DNA from: JBEKLJ01 sp050010255
GTDB lineage: Bacteria; Acidobacteriota; Terriglobia; Bryobacterales; Bryobacteraceae
Direction of reading: 5' to 3'
NCBI GenBank assembly: GCA_050010255.1
Contig: JBEKLJ010000145.1
Location: 1-9,114 of the forward strand
DNA length: 9,114 bases
A model generated the notes under the pieces. The model did not search any database and was not told the origin of the DNA. It worked only from the letters and a program-made list of their open reading frames with translations. Shown here one piece after another: positions 1 to 5,590 of this stretch; the stretch's first letter is position 1; each line of letters begins with the position of its first letter. The position numbers and the translations under genes are program-made.

Positions 1-118
1 CAGCCTGAAATCCAGGTCCTACCCGCTACGGCCAGCAGTGCTCTCGCTCAGCGCGGCACCGCCACCCCGTTTTGCCGCGTCCGGCGCGCCAAACCGCTTT
101 CCGCGTGAAACATCCGGG

Positions 119-415
119 CTAGAGCTTCCACCTGGCGCCGTGGCGGATGTGGAGCACTTCAACCTGCTTCTGCCTCTCCAGGACGCGGTAGATCACACGA
201 TAGACATGGGGCTTGTGGCCGTACAGCAAGTGCCTGAGCTGGTGCTTCTCGGGCGTCACAGGGCAGCGGTTCGGCCGTTCTTCCAGGCTGAGAATAGCGT
301 CCTTGAGAGCGTTGTACCATCTAAGGGCCGCGCCGGAATGCTCGGCGTTGATGTCCTCGTATAGGCGGGCAAGGTCGCGCTCGGCGCGGGAAGTGATGTT
401 AGCGAGATATGCCAT
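119..415 (-). CDS. RelE/ParE-family toxin of a type II toxin-antitoxin system
   Basis: The product is 98 residues, the usual size for RelE/ParE toxins. These fold as small ribosome-dependent RNases (RelE-like) or gyrase poisons (ParE-like), and the sequence alone does not settle which. The N-terminal helix region has the ParE-style pattern of A-ERDLARLYEDI (residues 11-22). A second helix with RWYNALKDAI follows at 32-41. The C-terminal strands VYRVIYRVLERQKQVEVLHI (71-90) and the final RHGAR are typical of the family. The reading frame is open upstream to 508, but the ATG at 415 is preferred: it gives the family length and starts just inside the antitoxin gene, overlapping it by 17 bp, so translation is probably coupled. 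The Shine-Dalgarno is weak, which fits coupling. Function is inferred from family; no catalytic residue can be assigned with certainty. Confidence 0.85.
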   Translation of the reverse strand: MAYLANITSRAERDLARLYEDINAEHSGAALRWYNALKDAILSLEERPNRCPVTPEKHQLRHLLYGHKPHVYRVIYRVLERQKQVEVLHIRHGARWKL

Positions 416-689
416 GCCTGGCTTCGAAGTCAGCGAAAAACTCCCTCGCCGGCCGGGCCTTTCCTTTTTTCGCGTCCTCCAGGCCCTGACGGATGCCTTC
501 CTGTGCATCGGAGCGGGCGGCAGTGTCGAGCAAGCGCTGATAGGCTCCGGCGTCCTGCACGACGGCCGCCGCCTTCCCCTTCACCGTGAGCACTAGAGGG
601 TGCTTGCTCTTGTTCAACTGTTTCATGAAGTCGCCGGACCGGCGGCGGAAGGCTGTCAGCGATTGGATGTCCTTCGCGATGTCAAGCAT
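399..689 (-). CDS. Phd/YefM-family antitoxin
   Basis: The product is 96 residues and lies directly upstream of the RelE/ParE toxin in the classic antitoxin-first order. The N-terminal half has the Phd/YefM DNA-binding layout. It opens with a short helix and S-LTAFRRRSGDFMKQL (10-25), in which the family usually has a conserved R/N-x-F pattern. The strand HPLVLTVKGKAAAVV (30-44) and the helix DAGAYQRLLDTAA (46-58) follow. The charged C-terminal part (EDAKKGKARPAREFFADFEARHG, about 71-93) is the probable toxin-wrapping segment. A good Shine-Dalgarno (AGGAGA on the minus strand, about 697-702) precedes the ATG at 689. In this family the antitoxin neutralises the toxin and represses its own promoter. 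The palindrome at 707-724 in the leader is a plausible operator. Confidence 0.87.
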   Translation of the reverse strand: MLDIAKDIQSLTAFRRRSGDFMKQLNKSKHPLVLTVKGKAAAVVQDAGAYQRLLDTAARSDAQEGIRQGLEDAKKGKARPAREFFADFEARHGISR

Positions 690-706
690 GGGGCTTCTCC
701 TATTGA

Positions 707-724
707 AGCACCTTTTTAGGTGCT
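707..724. promoter_or_regulatory. Palindromic operator candidate of the toxin-antitoxin operon
   Basis: AGCACCT (707-713) and AGGTGCT (718-724) form a perfect 7-bp inverted repeat separated by TTTT. It lies between the antitoxin Shine-Dalgarno and the extended -10 box at 728-736, so it would cover the transcription start. That is the expected place for the autorepressing operator of a Phd/YefM system. Binding is inferred from position and symmetry. Confidence 0.5.
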
Positions 725-727
725 ACC

Positions 728-736
728 AGAATACCA
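728..736 (-). promoter_or_regulatory. Extended -10 promoter element of the toxin-antitoxin operon
   Basis: The minus strand reads TGGTATTCT, an extended -10 (TGn plus TATTCT, four of six matches to TATAAT). The predicted start is near 721, about 32 nt before the antitoxin ATG. No good -35 is visible (TTTCCG at 16-nt spacing is only a partial match), which is tolerable with an extended -10. Confidence 0.4.
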
Positions 737-870
737 CCTCTCCGTGAAGCGGAAATGGCCCCGCCGAGCTCCGGCCTGGCTGATGTCTTTGGGCGCTCGG
801 TGGCCAGAGCGAGGCTTGGCGAGCCGAAACCGCGCCCTCAAGCTCTTTGAAACTGCAACGCTCTTGCAAC

Positions 871-897
871 GGTGTTGCTGAAACTTCAGGAAACACC
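871..897. repeat. Nested inverted repeat near the tRNA-Leu fragment
   Basis: GGTGTT (871-876) pairs with AACACC (892-897). Inside it CTGAA (878-882) pairs with TTCAG (885-889) around a 2-nt centre, giving an almost continuous cruciform-capable element. Its right arm contains CTTCAGG (884-890), the same seven bases that span the anticodon loop of the tRNA fragment at 968-974. It could be a recombinase or regulator site. The shared heptamer is short enough to be chance. Confidence 0.4.
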
Positions 898-968
898 ACG
901 ATACACGGCCCCACGAAGAATCAACAGGAGGAGGCTCCGGGGAACACGGGGAAACCTTGTCAAGTACC

Positions 969-1023
969 TTCAGGTTCTAGTGGGGGCAACTCCGTGGAGG
1001 TTCAAGTCCTCTCATCCGCACCA
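969..1023 (+). tRNA. 3' fragment of tRNA-Leu(CAG); putative integration (att) remnant
   Basis: The segment can be laid out as the 3' half of a class II tRNA. It has anticodon loop TTCAGGT (969-975, anticodon CAG at 971-973, G37) and the 3' anticodon-stem strand TCTAG (976-980). The variable arm has a GGGG/CTCC stem (983-986 with 990-993). The T arm is GGAGG-TTCAAGT-CCTCT (996-1012). The 3' acceptor strand CATCCGC (1013-1019), discriminator A and encoded CCA (1021-1023) complete it. The long variable arm and CAG anticodon identify leucine. The bases before the anticodon loop (GTACC) do not pair with TCTAG, and the required 5' acceptor GCGGATG is not found in the preceding 240 bases, so this is not an intact tRNA gene. 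Identity that starts at the anticodon loop and runs to CCA is the typical footprint of tyrosine-integrase insertion into a tRNA. The fragment's orientation places the element to the left. Confidence 0.82.
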
Positions 1024-1138
1024 AGGCACACACCAACACCCGACACACACTCCCGCACCCTGTCTTGAGAGGGCCTCTTCGTTGCCCGTGGGCCGCTTCT
1101 CTATGGAGCTGCCAGCCTGCGATTGGCTAAGCGGCGCT

Positions 1139-1561
1139 CTACTCCTTATACAACCACGCGCCGGCCACCGCTCCGAGGACCGCCTCGACCAACCCGACCA
1201 GCACTCCGATGGCCATCAGTCGCCGCGGGAAGAGGTGCAAGACCATCGGCGTGATTGTTGGCAGCAAGCAGCCGAGTACCCAGACCGCGGTGCCAGCACA
1301 AAACGCGGTCTTGACTCCAGCCCCGTACCGCGGCCGGATCGCGGCATACAGCCAGATCATCATGATGCCTACGAGGAAACCTACAACGAGGAAAGCGATG
1401 ATCTGAGGGCTAGTCATCGTTCCGGGTTTCCCGAGCGCTTGCATTGCGTCAGCCCACCTCTCCTTCAGGAGAAAGGTGTTGACCAGAAAGTCGATCACGT
1501 TGATAATCAGCCCTGCCAGCAGGCCGCCAAGAACGACTCGGCTCCAGTTGATCTTTCCCAT
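1139..1561 (-). CDS. Small four-helix integral membrane protein of unknown function
   Basis: The product is 140 residues with four predicted membrane helices at about 9-30, 53-75, 83-107 and 117-137. Short charged loops separate them (KERWADAMQ at about 33-41, RPRYG at about 76-80, FPRR at about 111-114). The first helix begins SRVVLGGLLAGLIINVIDFL, and the last is rich in Gly, Ala and Val. I do not recognise a named family. Similar small hypothetical membrane proteins occur in soil bacteria, and nothing in the sequence points to a substrate or catalytic activity. The ATG at 1561 is supported by a perfect AGGAGG (1570-1575) with an 8-nt spacer. The gene stands alone, divergent from the M16 peptidase gene, and its stop lies about 115 bp from the tRNA-Leu fragment. 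Confidence 0.75.
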   Translation of the reverse strand: MGKINWSRVVLGGLLAGLIINVIDFLVNTFLLKERWADAMQALGKPGTMTSPQIIAFLVVGFLVGIMMIWLYAAIRPRYGAGVKTAFCAGTAVWVLGCLLPTITPMVLHLFPRRLMAIGVLVGLVEAVLGAVAGAWLYKE

Positions 1562-1569
1562 AAGGGGCG

Positions 1570-1605
1570 CCTCCTGGAGAGTCCCGAACCATGCCGGGAC
1601 TCCCC
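1570..1605 (-). promoter_or_regulatory. Leader hairpin abutting a perfect Shine-Dalgarno
   Basis: Read on the minus strand, the leader of the membrane-protein gene has an 11-bp stem: 8 perfect pairs (1579-1586 with 1595-1602), one G-U pair and two more G-C pairs (1576-1578 with 1603-1605), with an 8-nt loop. It ends exactly where the AGGAGG Shine-Dalgarno (1570-1575) begins. The wobble pair would be an A-C mismatch on the plus strand, so the structure suits the minus-strand RNA. No U-tract follows, so it is not an obvious terminator. A role in translation or mRNA stability is inferred. Confidence 0.5.
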
Positions 1606-1628
1606 TTCTGCTCTTCAGACTGAGGAGT

Positions 1629-1634
1629 ACTATA
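1629..1634 (-). promoter_or_regulatory. Candidate -10 box for the membrane-protein gene
   Basis: The minus strand reads TATAGT (five of six matches to TATAAT). With a start near 1622 it would give a leader of about 60 nt that contains the hairpin. The -35 at 17-nt spacing (TTCCCT) is poor, so the call is tentative. Confidence 0.35.
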
Positions 1635-1954
1635 CACCCAACTGCGCCTGCAGGGAAGACTCCACCCCAGTTTTCGGTCCCGGAGGTCTCCGGCGGCCCC
1701 GGAAGCGGCCAGTTTTGCCTCTTTGGAGGGCCCCAGAACCCAGAACGGCCGCTTCTCCAGCCGATTCCTAAGGGGCTTTCCTCCCGCCGGCTGCCTGGCC
1801 GCCGAAATCAGCTCCCCTCCACGGTTCGCCCGGCCGGTCGGCGGAACTTCCAGCTCTGAGGTTTCGTCTACCCTGACTGGTTCGGCTAGCCTAGGGTGTG
1901 TGCGCGCGCGCAGCGCTACCCGGCCGCGCGTGCACTTGAACGAACAGCCGGGCC
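1635..1954. other. Divergent intergenic region upstream of the M16 peptidase
   Basis: About 320 bases have no supported gene. The M16 frame is open through part of it, but the signal peptide and Shine-Dalgarno fix the true start at 1969. Visible content is a CCCAGAA tandem pair (about 1733-1746), GC-rich short palindromes, and two alternating purine-pyrimidine tracts: 1896-1912 (GTGTGTGCGCGCGCGCA) and 1925-1935 (CGCGCGTGCAC). I could not pick a convincing plus-strand promoter. Confidence 0.4.
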
Positions 1955-1968
1955 GGAGGAGGACCGTA

Positions 1969-4731
1969 ATGCAACTGTTGCGACGGGCGTCGCTCTGTGT
2001 TGTTCTGTGCGCGCTCGGCTCCTACGCGCAAACTCAAACCACCCAGCCTGCGGCAGCCCCCAGGATTGCGTTTGAGAAGTTCACGCTCTCCAACGGCCTG
2101 CAGGTGATCCTGCACGTGGACCGCAAGCTGCCCATGGTCCACGTCAACATCTGGTACCACGTTGGGTCGAAGAACGAGCGCGTCGGCCGCAGCGGCTTCG
2201 CGCACCTGTTCGAGCACATGATGTTCGAGGGCTCCAAGAACGCCAGCAAGAAGTACTTCGTGTACGCCGAACAGGCGGGGGCCAACCTGTTAGAGGGCGG
2301 CGTCAACGGCACGACGAACTGGGACCGGACCAACTACTTCATCACCGTGCCGTCGGCCAACCTGGAGAACGTGCTGTGGCTAGAGTCCGACCGCATGGCC
2401 ACGCTGGCCGATGCCATCACCAAGGAACGGTTCGAGAACCAGCGCGAGGTGGTGCGGAACGAACGGCGGCAGGGGCTGGAGAACGTGCCTTACGGCCGCT
2501 GGATCAAGCTGATCTCCGAGAACCTGTTCCCATACCGGCACCCCTACGCCAACGACGTCATTGGCTCGCACGAAGACCTTCAGGCGGCCACGGTCGAGGA
2601 CGTTCGGGACTTCTTCCACACTTACTACACGCCCAACAACGCCTCTCTGGCCATAGTGGGCGACATCGACCCGGTGGCGGCCCGGAAGCTGGTGGAGAAG
2701 TACTTCGGCGGGATCCCGGCCGGGGTGGCGCTGGACCGCCCACCGAGGTCGCTGCCCGCGCTCGAGGGAGAGAAAGTGATTGAGGTGCGCGACCGCGTGC
2801 CGCAGGAGCGCACCTACTTTGCGTGGGTCACGCCTGCGTACTTCGAGGCCGGCGACGCGGAGCTGGACCTGATCGCCGGGATACTGACCGACGGCCTGGC
2901 CTCGCGGCTCAGCAAGGTGCTGGTGTACGAGAAGCGCCTCTGCTCGGACGTGAATGCGTTCCAGTTCTCGCGCGAGGCCGCGGGCGGCTTTGTCGTGCGG
3001 GCGACCGCGCGGCCCGGCGCCGCACTACCCGAGGTCGAGCGCATCATCACCGAGGAGATCGCGCGGCTGGCCCGCGAGGGCCCCACGGAGGCCGAGCTCG
3101 ACCGCGCCAAGACGAAGTGGGAGTACGGCTTCGTCAGCGGCCTGGAGCGGATCGGCGGATTCGGAGGCAAGGCCGACCGGTTGAACGAGTACAACACGTT
3201 CCTGGGCGACCCCGGCCGGTTTGACGCCGACCTGGCGCGGCACCGCAACCCGAGTGCCGCGGACATTCGCGACGTGGCCACCCGGTGGCTCAACACGCCC
3301 AACCGCCTCATCGTCCGGTTCCACCCCGAGCCCTCGGGGCGCCCGATGGAGACCGCGCTCGACCGCGGCAAGCAGCCCGAACTCGGCGCCGACCGTCCGT
3401 TCCAGGCGCCCGAGGTGCAGTCGGCGCGGCTGGAGAACGGCTTGCAGGTGTTCGTCATCACGCGCTCCGATCTGCCGAAGGTGGCGGTAGGGCTCTGGAC
3501 GCGGGCCGGCAGCGCCGATGACACGGCCGCCCGAGCGGGAGTGGCCGACCTGACGGCATCGACCTTGCGTATGGGCACCAAGACCCGCAAGGCGCTGGAG
3601 ATCGAGGACGCCATGGGCGACCTGGGCAGCTCGCTGGCCTCCGGCGCCGGGCGTGAATCCTCTCAGCTCGGTTTCGAGGTCCTGAAGCGGAACCTCGCGC
3701 CCGCCGTGGCCATTTTCGCCGACGTGGCGCTCAACCCTTCCTTCCCGGCCTCGGAAGTCGATCTCCAGAAGAAGCGGCGGCTCGACGCTCTGGCCCAGGA
3801 ATCCAAGAACCCGAATGGCATCGGGTTCCGCGTGGCCGCGATGCTCTCCTATGGCGCCGATCACCCCTACGGCACGCCGGCGCGGGGACTGCCGGGCACG
3901 GTGGAGAAGCTCACCCGGGAGGATCTGGTCCAGTTCCATGCGACGTATTGGAAGCCGGCCAGCTCGGCGCTGATCTTTGCCGGCGATGTTTCGCTGGAGG
4001 AGGCGCTGGCGCTGGCCCGGCAACACTTCGGGAGTTGGGCCGGCGGCGCGCGGCCGGCGCGCGCGATTCCGGCGCCGCGACCTTACGGACCGGGCAAGGT
4101 GTTTCTGATCGACCGGCAGGACGCGCCGCAGACGATGATCATGCAGATTCTGCCGGCGCCGCGGCGCCAGAGCGACGAATACTACGCGCTCCAACTGGCC
4201 GACGCGGTCTGGGGCGGCGCGGCCACGGCGCGGCTGGGCGAGAACCTGCGGGAGCAGAAAGGGTATTCCTACGGTGTCTTCTCGTCCCCGACGCTCTATT
4301 CGGAGGCGGGCGCCTGGATGGCCTACGGCGCCGTGCAGGCGGACAAGACCAAGGAATCGGTGATCGAGTTCGTCAAGGAGCTGGCCTTCCTGGCGGGGGA
4401 GAAGCCCGCCACCGCCGAGGAACTGGCCAAGGCGAAGGCCAACCGCATCCGCGGCTACGCGCAGCAGTTTGAATCCATGCGCCGCGTCGCGGACCAGGTG
4501 GGGAGCCTGTGGACGCTCGGGCTGCCGATGTCCGAGCTCCAGCGCGAGCCGGCTGAGCTCGGCGGAACGGCGCTGGAGGCGGTCAACGCCGTCGCCAGGA
4601 AGTACGCCGTGCCGCAGAACTCGATGCTGCTGCTGGTTGGCGACCTCTCGAAGCTCGAGCCGGCGGTGCGGGGGACGGTGCAGGGCGAGATGGTCGTCCT
4701 GGATGTCGAGGGGCGGCCGGTCAAGAAGTAG
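1969..4731 (+). CDS. Secreted two-domain M16 (insulinase/pitrilysin-like) zinc metallopeptidase
   Basis: The product is 920 residues and joins two M16 units in one chain. Residues 1-20 form a signal peptide (RR, hydrophobic core, then SYA before QTQTT), so it acts in the periplasm or outside. The inverted zinc motif HLFEH lies at 79-83, with the third ligand probably in REVVRNE (Glu160 or Glu165). The second half begins around 478 (SARLENGLQVFVI at about 485-497). At the place equivalent to HxxEH it reads AGVADLTASTL (about 523-533), so it has lost the zinc site. It keeps the C-terminal M16 signature LREQKGYSYGVFSS (about 761-774), which holds the substrate-binding Arg/Tyr. Active plus inactive halves closing around a peptide are normal for M16. 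The start at 1969 has GGAGGAGG at 1955-1962, 6 nt upstream; the open frame further upstream is not needed. It probably degrades peptides, but its substrate cannot be read from sequence. It is monocistronic and faces exbD. Confidence 0.93.
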   Translation: MQLLRRASLCVVLCALGSYAQTQTTQPAAAPRIAFEKFTLSNGLQVILHVDRKLPMVHVNIWYHVGSKNERVGRSGFAHLFEHMMFEGSKNASKKYFVYAEQAGANLLEGGVNGTTNWDRTNYFITVPSANLENVLWLESDRMATLADAITKERFENQREVVRNERRQGLENVPYGRWIKLISENLFPYRHPYANDVIGSHEDLQAATVEDVRDFFHTYYTPNNASLAIVGDIDPVAARKLVEKYFGGIPAGVALDRPPRSLPALEGEKVIEVRDRVPQERTYFAWVTPAYFEAGDAELDLIAGILTDGLASRLSKVLVYEKRLCSDVNAFQFSREAAGGFVVRATARPGAALPEVERIITEEIARLAREGPTEAELDRAKTKWEYGFVSGLERIGGFGGKADRLNEYNTFLGDPGRFDADLARHRNPSAADIRDVATRWLNTPNRLIVRFHPEPSGRPMETALDRGKQPELGADRPFQAPEVQSARLENGLQVFVITRSDLPKVAVGLWTRAGSADDTAARAGVADLTASTLRMGTKTRKALEIEDAMGDLGSSLASGAGRESSQLGFEVLKRNLAPAVAIFADVALNPSFPASEVDLQKKRRLDALAQESKNPNGIGFRVAAMLSYGADHPYGTPARGLPGTVEKLTREDLVQFHATYWKPASSALIFAGDVSLEEALALARQHFGSWAGGARPARAIPAPRPYGPGKVFLIDRQDAPQTMIMQILPAPRRQSDEYYALQLADAVWGGAATARLGENLREQKGYSYGVFSSPTLYSEAGAWMAYGAVQADKTKESVIEFVKELAFLAGEKPATAEELAKAKANRIRGYAQQFESMRRVADQVGSLWTLGLPMSELQREPAELGGTALEAVNAVARKYAVPQNSMLLLVGDLSKLEPAVRGTVQGEMVVLDVEGRPVKK

Positions 4732-4754
4732 ACCCCGTTCATTCTCTTCGCTTA

Positions 4755-4781
4755 GGGACGCCGGTGGCCGGCCGGCGTCCC
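4755..4781 (+). terminator. Strong hairpin after the M16 gene
   Basis: GGGACGCCGG (4755-4764) and CCGGCGTCCC (4772-4781) form a perfect 10-bp stem with a 7-nt loop, 23 nt after the M16 stop. No T-tract follows, so it is not a canonical intrinsic terminator. It may act with Rho, protect the 3' end, or serve both convergent transcripts. Confidence 0.45.
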
Positions 4782-4833
4782 GGGCGCGCTCCGAGCTCCG
4801 CGCCTGCCCTCCCGGCGCGGCTCTTGTCGTGGC

Positions 4834-4870
4834 GCGCGCTTCAGCGTGCAGCGTCGGCTTCAGCCGACGT
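4834..4870. repeat. Tandem pair of TTCA-loop hairpins (REP-like)
   Basis: Two hairpins stand one base apart, each closed by the loop TTCA. The first is GCGCGC-TTCA-GCGTGC (4834-4849, six pairs including one G-U). The second is CGTCGGC-TTCA-GCCGACG (4852-4869, seven perfect pairs, plus G-U at 4851/4870). The repeated architecture in an intergenic space between convergent genes suggests a dispersed extragenic palindrome. Copy number in the genome cannot be seen here. Confidence 0.5.
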
Positions 4871-4909
4871 CTGGAGCAAGGCTTCCCGGCTTGTCGCTGG
4901 ACTCGCCCT

Positions 4910-4931
4910 GCGTCGCCAGGAGTGGCGACGC
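4910..4931. repeat. Perfect 8-bp inverted repeat in the M16-exbD intergenic region
   Basis: GCGTCGCC (4910-4917) and GGCGACGC (4924-4931) pair perfectly around AGGAGT. It lies 45 bases beyond the exbD stop in the direction of exbD transcription, and could be the exbD-side partner of the hairpin after the M16 gene. There is no U-tract on either strand. Confidence 0.4.
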
Positions 4932-4975
4932 GGCAGGCACGTCCGGAACGGATCCAAACGACGGAAGTGCCCGCG

Positions 4976-5380
4976 CTATGGCGTTGTGATCAGCGCCACG
5001 CGTGTGAGGCCCACGCCCCGCGCGAGGTCGATGACCTGCGCGATTTCGTGGAAGTCGAGGCCGCTCTCGCCACGCACAAACACGACCGCGTCGCCGCGCA
5101 TCTCGAAGATGCGCGCCAGGTGCGCCCGCAGCTCGGTGGCGTCCATACGCTCCCGGTTGAGCTCAACCACACCGTTCGGCGCCACGCTGATGACTATGTC
5201 CTGCGGCCGGGGGCCCAGGTCCGGCTCCCGTGGGGGCTGGGGGACGAGCGCCTCGAGGCCTTTCGGCGCGACCGGCGCGACCAACATGAAGATGATCAGC
5301 AGCACCAGCAGCACGTCGATCATCGGCGTGACGTTGATCTCGGCTTTGTGCCCGCCTGTTCCACTCGCTGTCATGCCCAT
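4976..5380 (-). CDS. exbD: ExbD/TolR-family biopolymer transport protein
   Basis: The product is 134 residues, the normal family length. A short cytoplasmic N-terminus carries the signature EINVTPMIDVLLVLLIIFML (14-33). This includes the single membrane helix and Asp22, the residue that carries the proton path in ExbD/TolR. A periplasmic domain follows, with the expected DIVISVAPNGVVELNRERM (61-79) and a C-terminal dimerisation part ending VIDLARGVGLTRVALIT. ExbD works with ExbB and a TonB-like protein to couple proton flow to outer-membrane transport or to Tol-type envelope tasks. No exbB/tolQ or tonB is in the window, so the partner must be encoded elsewhere. The ATG at 5380 has AGGAGG (5389-5394) with an 8-nt spacer. 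It is the last gene of the minus-strand run after the ROK kinase. ExbD and TolR cannot be separated on sequence alone. Confidence 0.92.
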   Translation of the reverse strand: MGMTASGTGGHKAEINVTPMIDVLLVLLIIFMLVAPVAPKGLEALVPQPPREPDLGPRPQDIVISVAPNGVVELNRERMDATELRAHLARIFEMRGDAVVFVRGESGLDFHEIAQVIDLARGVGLTRVALITTP

Positions 5381-5432
5381 TGCCGCGTCCTCCTGTGCGA
5401 TTGGAACCCAGCGGGACGGCGGAAGTTCCCCA

Positions 5433-5570
5433 CTAGGCCTGGGCCGCGGTGCGCCGGCCGGGCAGGCTGCGGCCGATGAGCCAGGCGCGCGTGTTGTTCT
5501 GCCAGTCGCCCAGGAGCGAGCGATCCTTGCGCGAGGGCTTTCCGCGAGGCACCAGCGCCAGCTTCGCCAC
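5433..5570 (-). CDS. Out-of-frame coding tail after the ROK gene (small ORF or frameshifted extension)
   Basis: Beyond the ROK stop at 5591, the -1 frame relative to ROK stays open to a TAG at 5433-5435. It encodes a protein-like sequence including KLALVPRGKPSRKD, RSLLGDWQNNTRAWLIGR and SLPG. Nearly all codons in this frame end in G or C (I count two ending in T and one in A), as in the neighbouring real genes; the ROK frame continued past its stop does not show this. The only standard start is a GTG at 5570 without a Shine-Dalgarno, giving 45 residues. The protein-like reading extends back in frame through DWHFGDAPPLIPRSLKP across the C7 run at 5596-5602. It may be the true C-terminus of the ROK product joined by a -1 shift or a one-base error, or a small coupled gene. 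I do not recognise the sequence. Its stop lies 52 nt before the exbD start. Confidence 0.45.
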   Translation of the reverse strand: MAKLALVPRGKPSRKDRSLLGDWQNNTRAWLIGRSLPGRRTAAQA

Positions 5571-5590
5571 CGGCTTGAGGCTGCGCGGGA

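Larger units (their letters stand above)
725..968. other. Gene-free stretch between the toxin-antitoxin operon and the tRNA fragment
   Basis: I see no convincing coding sequence here. The open frames lack Shine-Dalgarno sequences and any recognisable protein pattern. The stretch holds the toxin-antitoxin promoter at its left edge, two copies of GCAACG (855-860 and 866-871), the nested inverted repeat at 871-897, and a G-rich direct repeat (GGGGAAC/GGGGAAA around 939-956). If the tRNA fragment is an attachment site, this would be element DNA next to it, where integrase or excisionase arm sites can occur. That role is a guess. Confidence 0.4.

Noticed and set aside
1..118. Possible gene end on either strand at the left edge
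   Set aside because: A plus-strand frame is open to a TGA at 106-108, and a minus-strand frame gives about 33 residues, but neither shows codon bias, a start, or a recognisable motif. It could be repeat DNA of the element. Nothing is supportable.
416..508. Thirty-one-residue extension of the toxin
   Set aside because: It would lie entirely inside the antitoxin gene, is Arg-rich shadow sequence, and makes the toxin longer than its family.
725..1023. Complete tRNA-Leu or group I intron-split tRNA
   Set aside because: No GCGGATG acceptor strand or D-arm occurs upstream within the gap, and the bases 5' of the anticodon loop do not pair with the 3' anticodon-stem strand, so a fragment is the better reading.
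872..1771. Long plus-strand open frame (299 residues)
   Set aside because: It crosses the tRNA-Leu fragment and the antisense of the membrane-protein gene, has low-complexity composition, and shows no Shine-Dalgarno or family pattern.
1723..1968. N-terminal extension of the M16 peptidase frame (82 extra residues)
   Set aside because: The ATG at 1969 has a strong GGAGGAGG and begins a clean signal peptide. The upstream part is Arg/Pro-rich with no family match and would bury the signal peptide.
3025..4194. 389-residue minus-strand open frame inside the M16 gene
   Set aside because: It is an antisense shadow of a well-supported gene in GC-rich DNA. The product is Arg-rich without recognisable domains.
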